The notes under the pieces are model-generated. The model did no database searches and was not told where the DNA came from. It saw only the letters and a list, made by a program, of their open reading frames with translations. A stretch of 33,565 bases of DNA. Origin: an uncultured Akkermansia sp. GTDB lineage: Bacteria > Verrucomicrobiota > Verrucomicrobiia > Verrucomicrobiales > Akkermansiaceae. The stretch spans positions 1 through 33,565 of the forward strand of contig CANQSY010000011.1 of the NCBI GenBank assembly GCA_947626635.1, given 5' to 3'. Both the position numbers and the translations under genes were made by a program. Of the stretch, positions 17,296 to 25,000 are shown one piece after another; position 1 is the first letter of the stretch; each line of letters begins with the position of its first letter.

Positions 17296-17706
17296 TCATA
17301 GGTCTTCACCGTTCGCCTGACGTGCATGATATGTTTCGTTCACCCACATCATATAGATCATCCCGCTGAGAATGTACGCTTCAAGGGCGGGAGAATACAA
17401 GACCATCCACCACGACGGCCACCCAACCCCGTTCATGGAGAATAACAGGCTCGACAATACATAGAGGAGGAATGCAAAGAATGCGATTATGGCAACCGAA
17501 AGCATGATTTCTCCGGTGAGAGATCGAGGTTTCTTTATGCTCTGCAACAGCTTGATGGCTGGCAGTAAACTCACCCCGGAACATAACAGAGCAACCAAAA
17601 GCCCTCCCAAAATGGTTTTTAGCTCCCACGTTTCTCTCTCTATGCCCCGAATGACGGCAAAGAGGACTGGGTAGATAATCAGGGGAATCAAGTAAACCTT
17701 TCTCAT
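17296..17706 (-). CDS. Small multi-span membrane protein of unknown function
   Basis: The 136-residue protein has four predicted membrane segments: about residues 4-20 (VYLIPLIIYPVLFAVI), 31-53 (TILGGLLVALLCSGVSLLPAI), 67-90 (IMLSVAIIAFFAFLLYVLSSLLF) and 98-118 (WWMVLYSPALEAYILSGMIYMM). The loop between the second and third is basic (SIKKPRS), and the C-terminus is hydrophilic. I recognise no family. It follows the exported-protein gene by only 6 bases, so both are probably in one message with the lipoprotein gene upstream. The three-gene set of lipoprotein, anchored protein and membrane protein looks like an envelope unit, possibly accessory or defensive; that is inference. Confidence 0.7.
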   Translation of the reverse strand: MRKVYLIPLIIYPVLFAVIRGIERETWELKTILGGLLVALLCSGVSLLPAIKLLQSIKKPRSLTGEIMLSVAIIAFFAFLLYVLSSLLFSMNGVGWPSWWMVLYSPALEAYILSGMIYMMWVNETYHARQANGEDL

Positions 17707-17712
17707 GTCGAT

Positions 17713-18171
17713 TTATTCTTCGTTAAGTTGCAGACGATCAGAGGACGTAAGAGTGCCGACTGTTTGATCTCCTCTCCCTCCATCTCCCGCGCAGCACTCG
17801 TAGGTTATGAATTGTCCATCCAGTTCATCTCCTATAACTGCTTTCCCCACCACGAACGTCCCGTCCGTCCCTTGAATGACGAGCCTGACTTCCTGCCCCA
17901 TTCGAGTTTGCGCCCATCGTTTCAACTCTAATTTTTGTGTGAGTCCTCCTACCGGCGTAAAAGTGTATTTCGAATCGGTGTACGCAAGAACACAGCGTAT
18001 GTCGATCGTTTTCCTAGCGTCGCTCTGGCTCAATTCTACTTGCGCAGACACAGGATAATATCCCCCTGCTCCGTCCATTGTCTTCGTCATCCGCACATGA
18101 TACATGCTGATGCTCGCCACATAGGCAACCATCAGCAGAATGATAACCACATGAATGAACGCTCTCATCAT
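17713..18171 (-). CDS. Membrane-anchored or secreted protein of unknown function
   Basis: The 152-residue product starts with a hydrophobic helix (about residues 4-22, AFIHVVIILLMVAYVASI) that may be an uncleaved anchor. A predicted periplasmic part rich in beta strands follows: VSAQVELSQSDARKTIDIRC, KYTFTPVGG, EVRLVIQGTDGTFVVGKAVIG. A pair of cysteines (ECCAGDGG) occurs near the C-terminus. I do not recognise the family. It sits between a lipoprotein gene (10 bases upstream) and a four-span membrane protein gene (6 bases downstream) and is AT-richer than the surrounding operons. The start could be either of two adjacent ATG codons. Confidence 0.68.
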   Translation of the reverse strand: MMRAFIHVVIILLMVAYVASISMYHVRMTKTMDGAGGYYPVSAQVELSQSDARKTIDIRCVLAYTDSKYTFTPVGGLTQKLELKRWAQTRMGQEVRLVIQGTDGTFVVGKAVIGDELDGQFITYECCAGDGGRGDQTVGTLTSSDRLQLNEE

Positions 18172-18181
18172 TCGAAATACA

Positions 18182-18874
18182 TCATTTTCTTTGGTAAATA
18201 ACAGAATCTGACGTAACCGGCACTACGGTTTTCTTCATTTTCTCCTCTCCTGTTACAGTCGTGTGATCAGTCCATGAGGAATCTTCGCTATTCTGCTTGA
18301 CTACGGTTTCATTGAGAAAACATTTATCCTCTCTAGTATCATATTCCCAAAGAATACGGCATCGGTTAGGAACACTATCTCCGAGTCGAAGACAGATGAC
18401 TTGTTCCCCTCCTTCCCAATCATTTTGATGCCAAACAACAAGCTTTCGTTGGAAACACCCTCCTGTTGTTGTGATATAACTTGTTTGTGTATAATGAAAT
18501 ACCTCCGTTTTATTAATTTCCCGTATCGGTATTTGGAATTCGGTTGCCCGACATTTTTGAGTATCAATGATAAGCCACGCCAGCTCCTCGATATCACCTC
18601 CGTTATTGGTCAGAATGACGTAATCATTATTCGCATACCCGTCTTTGTAATCGATCTTGCTGACAAATCGAATGTTTTTCTCCTCAATTTGAGAATCGGT
18701 CTTTTTAAGCGCTGTTACATGATACTCAAAGCCACCTTCTTGAGTAGCACTCTGCTGAGTCACAGCCATCCCACCTTCCGAATGAAGAGCAAGAATACGC
18801 TTCTGGGCATCTTCTACAGCTGAGCCTGTGCATGCGCCCCATAAGAACAAAAGGACAATCAGATATAATTTCAT
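18182..18874 (-). CDS. Predicted lipoprotein of unknown function
   Basis: The 230-residue protein begins MKLYLIVLLFLWGACTGS: a short basic start, hydrophobic core and lipobox-like LWGAC, so lipidation at about Cys15 is likely. The mature part is polar and beta-rich with a few cysteines (KCRATEF, GGCFQRK, VICLRL, KCFLNE) and an aromatic-rich middle. I find no family match. It heads a close-spaced set with the next two genes (gaps of 10 and 6 bases). Immediately upstream is an inverted repeat ATACT-AAA-AGTAT (about 18886-18898), a possible operator or part of an AT-rich promoter. No Shine-Dalgarno is evident. Confidence 0.68.
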   Translation of the reverse strand: MKLYLIVLLFLWGACTGSAVEDAQKRILALHSEGGMAVTQQSATQEGGFEYHVTALKKTDSQIEEKNIRFVSKIDYKDGYANNDYVILTNNGGDIEELAWLIIDTQKCRATEFQIPIREINKTEVFHYTQTSYITTTGGCFQRKLVVWHQNDWEGGEQVICLRLGDSVPNRCRILWEYDTREDKCFLNETVVKQNSEDSSWTDHTTVTGEEKMKKTVVPVTSDSVIYQRK

Positions 18875-18976
18875 AAGTTTTGATGTATACTTTTAGTATG
18901 CTCTGCTATCGAATGGCTTTCCAATCCATGTAAAGGTTCCGTGATATTCGTTCCAGCATCGTCCGGCATGTCACTA

Positions 18977-19453
18977 TCAGCGCGAATGGAGGAGTCCTAA
19001 TTCACCCCATCGCCTGATTAGGCTCCTGAGTTTCTTTTCTGAGGTGAGTCCAGGACTCACAACCCAACTATTGTCACCACTAATGATTTTATTCAGATGA
19101 TTGATTACAAAAGAGACAATCCAATGATAGTACTCGTTCGGCTCCCGTATCTCTTCCTTCTTACCCAGGAAAACTCCTAATAAGTCATAAGCAATTTCTT
19201 CATAATCTGATGGCTCAAATTGATCTTCGTTTCTCTCAAGATATGATTTTACTGAACCCAAATAATAAAAGAAAGCTCTATTACCCATATAGGTCAAATC
19301 CTCTGCATAGTATCCGAAATCTTCCTCGAATAACGCAACAGCTTCTTCTTGATTTTTACCGAAAAAATGCTCCAATGCACTCCGTTCATCCAGATCTAAA
19401 CCATTCGAAGGGCTGATGTCTAATCGGCTCAATGGATATTCCCTCTTTTTCAT
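18977..19453 (-). CDS. Small acidic protein resembling DUF6714-type immunity-associated proteins
   Basis: The 158-residue soluble protein lacks a signal peptide. Its central part reads FFGKNQEEAVALFEEDFGYYAEDL then YMGNRAFFYYLGSVKSYL. This is the pattern of DUF6714-like proteins (FxGKxxEEAxxLFE, YxEDLxxMGxxAFxYYL), which commonly appear next to polymorphic-toxin or immunity genes. I assign the resemblance by eye, at moderate to low confidence. The helical C-terminal half ends KKLRSLIRRWGELGLLHSR. It is the most upstream gene of the AT-richer minus-strand block, 102 bases before the lipoprotein gene. An immunity role against a T6SS or contact-dependent toxin is a hypothesis; no cognate toxin is next to it. 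Confidence 0.7.
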   Translation of the reverse strand: MKKREYPLSRLDISPSNGLDLDERSALEHFFGKNQEEAVALFEEDFGYYAEDLTYMGNRAFFYYLGSVKSYLERNEDQFEPSDYEEIAYDLLGVFLGKKEEIREPNEYYHWIVSFVINHLNKIISGDNSWVVSPGLTSEKKLRSLIRRWGELGLLHSR

Positions 19454-19924
19454 CCTATCGACAATCTTTTAAGAACGATGTGCACTTCGCAAGATTCTTA
19501 GCTGCCTTTGCGTATTCCGATTGATGAGCCCTTTCTTGGTTCGGCTAAGAGACGAGCCATTTGATAGGCTCGCCCGGTTTTCGTGCCTCTATTGTTGCCT
19601 CATTGGGGCGGAATGGCTCCCTCATCAGCCCTACAATAACCCGGGCATCCAGCTTGGAAATCCCACTCCCCTCACATATGATCTTTTTCCTTTCCCCCCC
19701 TTTCCCCATTGCCTTAGAAGCAACGTCAAGCCGCTTCCCTCTCTGCGAATGCCGAGTGTTTTTCCTTGAAGCGTTGGCTACACCTAGTCTCATGTGTCTA
19801 TGGTACCACTTGTATTTCACCCAAGCAAGCTCATTGTGGATCACAAAATTAAATGCGACAAGTTACATAAAATGTTGCATTTACCCCTGCGATTCACAAA
19901 CGCGGTAGCCGTATAGGTTTTTCC
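19454..19924. other. Gene-poor AT-rich interval before ndk
   Basis: No gene is well supported. A 99-codon minus frame (19545-19844) encodes a basic protein ending RVIVGLMREPF... and two overlapping plus frames exist. None has a recognisable domain, a good Shine-Dalgarno or a clear partner, so the interval may hold a decayed gene or an element end. A perfect inverted repeat CGAGCC-ATTTGATA-GGCTCG lies at 19553-19572. It has no following T-run on either strand. Confidence 0.4.
19553..19572. repeat. Perfect 6-bp inverted repeat (hairpin)
   Basis: CGAGCC (19553-19558) and GGCTCG (19567-19572) flank an 8-base AT-rich loop. It could be an operator, a weak attenuator or a remnant of a mobile-element end; nothing nearby decides. 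Confidence 0.4.
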
Positions 19925-19953
19925 TTGACAACAGAGGGGAGGAGGAGTATGAA
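19925..19953 (+). promoter_or_regulatory. Candidate promoter overlapping the ndk leader ORF
   Basis: TTGACA (19925-19930), a perfect -35, is followed after 17 bases by TATGAA (19948-19953), a fair -10. If real, transcription would start near 19960, inside the possible leader ORF, leaving a leader of about 27 bases without a clear Shine-Dalgarno before ndk. This reading competes with the leader-ORF reading. Confidence 0.4.
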
Positions 19954-19990
19954 CGAGGCAACACATCGCACATTAGCAGAATGCCTATGA
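19949..19990 (+). CDS. Possible 13-codon leader ORF coupled to ndk
   Basis: An ATG at 19949 preceded by a strong GGGGAGGAGG (19937-19945) opens a 13-codon frame, MNEATHRTLAECL. Its TGA (19988-19990) overlaps the ATG at 19987 of ndk as ATGA, the same coupling used by real gene pairs in this window. The Shine-Dalgarno is better than any directly before ndk. Against it, the same ATG lies inside a promoter-like -10 (TATGAA). Confidence 0.35.
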   Translation: MNEATHRTLAECL

Positions 19991-20424
19991 ACCAGGAAGA
20001 ACGAACTCTGATACTTTTCAAGCCGGATTGTGTACGCAGGAATCTCTCGGGGGTTATCCTGCAAAGATTACTCGCCGAAGGCTTTGTTCTGCGGGGAATC
20101 AAAATGATGCAGTTGGACGACAAGATCCTGCGCGAGCACTATGCGCACATTCTCGATCTCGTCATTGAAGGGGAGCCTCTTTTCCCCAAACTATCGGCGT
20201 TCATGCAGAGCAGCCCGGTCATAGCTGTCATCCTTCAAGGACCCGGCGTTGTCACACGTGTACGCAACATTCTTGGTCCGACGAATTCCCAAAAGGCTGA
20301 AAAGGGGACGATTCGCGGCGACTACGGCACCAACAGCATGCTCAATGTCTGCCACGCCTCTGATTCTCCGGAGAATGCTCTCGTCGAAATTGATCGTTTT
20401 TTCGCCAAAGACGAGCAGTACTAA
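19987..20424 (+). CDS. ndk: Nucleoside diphosphate kinase
   Basis: Ndk transfers the gamma phosphate from ATP to nucleoside diphosphates through a phosphohistidine, balancing NTP and dNTP pools. The protein is about 145 residues, the normal size. It shows ERTLILFKPDCVRRN (family KPDAV motif), GTIRGDYG and NVCHASDS, the active-site His region (NAVHGSDS in most members). The C replacing A/V before the His is a mild variant. The NILGPTNSQKAEKGTIRGD segment carries the nucleotide-binding residues. I choose the ATG at 19987 because it gives the family-typical three residues before ERT and overlaps the leader ORF stop. The ATG at 19981 in the same frame adds two residues. The gene stands alone between an AT-rich interval and a repeat block. 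Confidence 0.93.
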   Translation: MNQEERTLILFKPDCVRRNLSGVILQRLLAEGFVLRGIKMMQLDDKILREHYAHILDLVIEGEPLFPKLSAFMQSSPVIAVILQGPGVVTRVRNILGPTNSQKAEKGTIRGDYGTNSMLNVCHASDSPENALVEIDRFFAKDEQY

Positions 20425-20440
20425 TCACGCCTGGGCGCCG

Positions 20441-20868
20441 GAGGCGGCCTATTTACGATTTCGGGGAATTCGCGCGCGGAGCGCGGGGGAGGCAAAGCCG
20501 CCGAGGGATCGGAGGCGGATTGGACAACGCGTATGCGTTGCCCGCAGGGCGCTGAGGTAGTGCGGTACCGAAGCGTCAAAGCCGGTGCGGAGCGGAATTT
20601 TTGAAATGATGAAGGGGTGATAGGAGGAAAGGGACCAGGGCGCCTTCGGCGCCTATTTACGATTTACGAATTACAAGACTGCCGGCGGCTGCAAGGCAGG
20701 TTGGACAAAAGCGCAGCTTTTGCCCGAAGGGCGAAGCGCCGATGGGGCGGCGCTGAGTCAATTTCAGGGAATTCGCGCGCGGAGCGCGGAATGCTAAGCA
20801 ATAGCGGAGCGGAATTTATGGGATCGCTGCGTGAGGCGTCAACAGCCGCGTTCCGCACGTGACGGAAT
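20441..20868. repeat. Composite mosaic repeat block between ndk and the T6SS operon
   Basis: About 450 bases without a gene. Modules in order are: one heptamer unit plus GAATTCGCGCGC-GCGCGGGG (20451-20492), the CAACGC hairpin module (20516-20582, inverted copy of 9248-9314) and the 85-base module (20577-20661, inverted copy of 7694-7779). Next come a second heptamer tract (20654-20671), CAAAAGC-GCA-GCTTTTG (about 20704-20720), GCCC-GAA-GGGC, and another GAATTCGCGCGC module (20769-20790). Two modules that are separate elsewhere are joined here through a shared GGCTTTG. An 81-codon frame crossing the block is not protein-like. Confidence 0.78.
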
Positions 20869-20875
20869 CATCATC

Positions 20876-22036
20876 TCATCCGCCGAAGGGGGAGAAATAC
20901 TCGTCCTCCGCCTTGGGAGACGGAGAGGGAGAGGAGGCGGGAGTCGGAGACGTTTCAGATTTCACGGGCGTTTTCTCGCGTTTCACGTCGGGCTTGAGCA
21001 CGTTGAGCACCCGCTCCATGGAACTCGGGTCAATATCCGCCACCAGGTCAATATAGCTCACGCCGACCGAGCGAATAGCTCGTTGGAGGAAGTACGGGAC
21101 CGGACTGGAGGGCTCATTTTTTTTGAACCAATCGCTCACCTGGTGCATGAGCTGCACCATCTGGGCTCGTCCGACCTGAGCATCCGCTCCGGTCGAGGAA
21201 AACACCGGGGTATTCTGCGGCGCGGGGACCGTCTGTACCGATGAACCCGCTTGGGTGGTTTTGTCCGCACTGTCAGAATCTGTGTGGACGACCTCCTGAA
21301 GCGGGGCCGTGGTGACAGAGTTCTGCACGGTGAGAAAGATCTGCATTTGCTTGAGCATATCGCTCAGCATGCTAAAGTCCGGCGTCCCCTGATTATGAGC
21401 AGCGTACACGTCACGGATCTGCTTCAGGAGGTCAAGACTCTCCTCGAGATCGTGCAGCAGGAGCGCTTTCTTCTCCTCGGGAGTGTCGCGCAACGCCGCA
21501 TGGATCGTGCGCGAGGCATCGCTCCCTTCCGGCGCCTCATTCACGTCTCTCAGCCCGTATGACCCCAACTGAGGCGAATTGGTCAAGGGGACTTCGAGCA
21601 ACAGTTTGGGCACAGAACGATCCGCATCAAAACTTCCCGGAGCCGGCGACAGGCGGGTGAGTGCGCTGATGCGTTCCTGCACATCGCCATCGTCCGGGAC
21701 CGGCAGCAGATCATCCCACATAGTTTCACTGAGGGCGGCTATGAGCTTCAACCCCTCCAGCAAGCCGTTCACCCCTGCATTGGCCAGGCGAGATATCGTC
21801 CAGATGACAACGATACGCAGATCCCGGCTCTCGTGCATCAGCTCGGCGGCTGCTTTCTCAATCTTCCTGTAGTCGGGAGGTTCGGCAGGAATCACGGAGT
21901 CGCCCATGGTCCGCTCGGGTTGTCCCGCCATTTTTTCTTCCAATTCCGCCATGCGGGGGTCGTATTCCAGATTTTCACCGGCCGGCATGGCTCCGGCAAT
22001 CGGCGTCGTCCATTCGAGAAGTTGTTGGTCATTCAT
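20876..22036 (-). CDS. tssA: T6SS cap/assembly protein TssA (ImpA family)
   Basis: TssA docks on the membrane complex and guides tube and sheath polymerisation, or caps the distal sheath, depending on the subtype. The 386-residue protein starts with an ImpA N-terminal domain (about 8-150): EWTTPIAGAMPAGENLEYDP, the DYRKIEKAAAELMHESRDLRI region and RLANAGVNGLLEGLKLI. An Ala/Ser/Thr-rich linker follows, then a short C-terminal motif (about 290-335) with the family pattern RAQMVQLMHQVSDWFKKNEP, SSPVPYFLQRA. The extreme C-terminus is a Pro/Ser-rich tail ending FSPFGG. It lacks a VasJ-type or long dodecamer domain, so it is a short-type TssA. It is the last gene of the operon, 33 bases after tssM, and is followed by the repeat block with no clear terminator. 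Confidence 0.88.
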   Translation of the reverse strand: MNDQQLLEWTTPIAGAMPAGENLEYDPRMAELEEKMAGQPERTMGDSVIPAEPPDYRKIEKAAAELMHESRDLRIVVIWTISRLANAGVNGLLEGLKLIAALSETMWDDLLPVPDDGDVQERISALTRLSPAPGSFDADRSVPKLLLEVPLTNSPQLGSYGLRDVNEAPEGSDASRTIHAALRDTPEEKKALLLHDLEESLDLLKQIRDVYAAHNQGTPDFSMLSDMLKQMQIFLTVQNSVTTAPLQEVVHTDSDSADKTTQAGSSVQTVPAPQNTPVFSSTGADAQVGRAQMVQLMHQVSDWFKKNEPSSPVPYFLQRAIRSVGVSYIDLVADIDPSSMERVLNVLKPDVKREKTPVKSETSPTPASSPSPSPKAEDEYFSPFGG

Positions 22037-22069
22037 GGTTGTGTGAGTGCTAAGTTTCAGGGTTAAGAA

Positions 22070-25000
22070 TTACAGGGGGAGATCTTCATCAGGATAATCA
22101 ACATGCAGCCCGCCGGACCCATCCTCCGGCAGCAGCCCATCATCGGCATATACCTTCAGAACGGGGCGCAGGTAAAGCGTGTAGATCATCGAACCGCCAC
22201 CGGACGAGACAGATACGGGCACCGTCAGATAACCGGAAACGGGCGAATATTCCGTAGCGTGAGCGATAACGTAATCCAGGAGGGACTCCCGGTGCTGGAC
22301 ATACATAGCAGAAAACTCATCCTGCGCATGGCGATAGAGGCGCAAGAGCAGCTTCTCCTTGCCCGGGATAAGCAACGACGCCGTTTGTGTAGCATCCGGG
22401 ACGGCGCGCAACTTACCCGAACTGCCGTTGGCCGATCCCACGGCAAAGTAGGGGTAAAGCGCAGCGGCACGTATGCGCTCCTCCTGAGGCTCCGCCACAG
22501 CGCTGGGGAGCACAACCTCAAAGGCCATTGAGTACGTCTTACCCAGCAATGACTGAATCGAACGCTGCAACTCTTCACGGTCGGCCGACGAGACGGCACG
22601 CGGCAGACTGCGCTCCGTGAGGAAAGCCTTGCGGAATACTTTGCGTAATTCCTTCTCTGCAGAAAATGCACCATCTCCCGGAGTCGTCGGGCTCTCATCA
22701 AACGCAGTCGCATTGAGCCATTCACCGGGAGAAATCATGTCGCGATTAAAGCGCACGCCCACCCAGAACAGGCAGCTGTATCCTTCCTTATCGCGGAAGA
22801 TAAGCGGTACATACGCCGTCTTTTTATCATCGCCCAATACCACTCCTGAACGGAGGTAAAGATTGATCGCGCACCAGCTGCCGGAGAGATTCACGGTGCA
22901 GTCCGGCGAGGAATCCCCTGCCCTGCGGAAAAATTGGAACTGGAGATTTCCCGCCTCCGCCGGTATCGGACCGGACGTGAGCGCTATATCCTCCTTGTTG
23001 TCACGATTCAGATTCACGAGTGAGGAAAGGGCCTCACCATCGCGCATCACACGGAAATACGGGTAGCGTCTTCCCACGGGCAGCAAGCGACTCTTCCCGT
23101 CCTCCCCGCTGACTGACGCCGACCTCACTTCAGCCGGGGGAAGAAGAATCGCAGCCGTGAGCGGCAGCTCGGGGTTGGCCAGTAACTGAACGACATCCGA
23201 CACCTTCGCCCAGGCCTTCTGACGCTGCCTCGGCATAGGAAGTCGAAGAGCAGCGCTCTCCTCCGGGATGTTGCGCAAACCTGCCTGTTTGGCGATCTCC
23301 TCCTCCTGTTTCGCATCCGACAGACCGGAGAGGCCTTCCAGTCGTTCCTGCAGATTTTCCAAGTCATAGGAAGAGAGGATTTCCTCCGGTCGCCGCATCG
23401 GGGTGTTACACAGCGGGAACATGGACGCAAGCGGAAGGCAACCGCGCACACTGTCGCTCAGCTCGTCAGCAGCTTCTTTTTTGAGCAGACGCATTCCGTT
23501 GCTCAGGTAATCATTCCACCAGAGGAAGGTCGCGTCGGATTCATCGGCGTACCATGAACCCCAGAATTGCTTGAAAAGCTCCTCAACAGGCATTCTCATG
23601 AGCGTCTGCCATGCCTTGGAGGGAGAAGTATCCAGACGGCTGATAAAATCCGCTGAGTGCAGGAAACTGCGACGGGCCTCGGACGTGAGACCTTTTTGGG
23701 CGCGGTTGATTTCCTCGAGTCGGGCGGGCACGTCAGGGAAAAGCTCCTTATCCTGCAGGCAGGGGATTGAGAGGGCTCTGTACATCAGATCATTGATCTC
23801 GTAGAGCATGCCGGACACATCTGCTGTGAAGAAGACATCTCCACTTTCAACAAATTGGGCCCATGTGCGAATGCCTTGAATCTTGTAATGGGCCGGTATT
23901 TCATCCGTCCAGTACATCACGTAATCCAGAAGGAAATGACGGCATGTTTCATCCAATAGATCAACCATCTGACTGATCTGCTCATCATCACGACTCTTAC
24001 CCGCAGCCAGGTGGTCATGCACAAAGGCAGAAAGCTCATTGAGGTCAGTAATACGCGAATTGACGGTGTCGGGGTCGTAGTGGGGATTGAGCGTGTATTT
24101 GCCGGCGCGGGTGTATGGGATAGCCGGTAGTTTGCGCGGCGTTTTGGGAAGTTGCTCCTCGGGAATCACCTCGGTATTGCTCAGAGGGACGATACGGAAC
24201 CAATTCAGGATCGCCCGGTTGGTGAGAATGAGCCAGTTTTGCTCCCAGCAGGAAGCGCCCAGCTCGGAATCCCCTTGCTGAGTGAGCGCGGACACCGCCT
24301 CATCGTAGCGTTTCTTGACATCCTTCACGCGCGCAATGCGGCGATGGAAGGACTCGCCCGGCTCCCCGGCCGGCAGCGGGTAGTACAAAACGCCGTGGAG
24401 AGATTTGGCATACGCCATAAAGCGCTGCCACGGACGAAGACCGGCGGCATCATCTTCCTTGCGTCGATCCCACAAGGCGCAGACGTCCTCCGGCAAGGAA
24501 TCGCACTCCTGAGCGATCCGGGGGATTTTATCACTGATAGCCTTGTGAAGAGCGATCACCTGGTTACGGAGGAACACCGCGTTTTCTGAGTCACCCAGGT
24601 ATTTACCCAAATCATCGAACAGATGGATATCCCTTTCCATCTCGGCATGCATGCGGGCGTGCATCTTTTCCACACATTCTCGCAACGAATTTTGCGAGGC
24701 AATTCCCAGGTAGCGCTCATCCTCCAACAGACTTTGCTGGAGTTTCAAAGCCTCTTCATAGATACCCTTCCACTCGTCGCGGCACGCATGCATACGCTCC
24801 GGGTCCTCATCGCGTACAGCATCGCGGAACATGGCCTCGCGGCGCTTCATATCGGCCTGCAGCTTCTGCATACGGCTCAGCCTTTCCAGGAAGCGTCGCA
24901 TGGCCAAATAATTGAACTGCGGGTAAATCTCCATGGTATTGAGCGCCTCCGTGTAGAGAGCTACGCCGGAGGTAATAGCCTGAGCAGCCTCCATGGACAC

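Noticed and set aside
19545-19844. 99-codon minus-strand ORF encoding a basic protein
   Set aside because: There is no family, no ribosome-binding site and overlapping frames on the other strand. It could be a decayed gene, so it is only mentioned within the interval description.
20617-20862. 81-codon ORF between ndk and tssA
   Set aside because: It lies wholly in the mosaic repeat block; no Shine-Dalgarno and no protein-like features.
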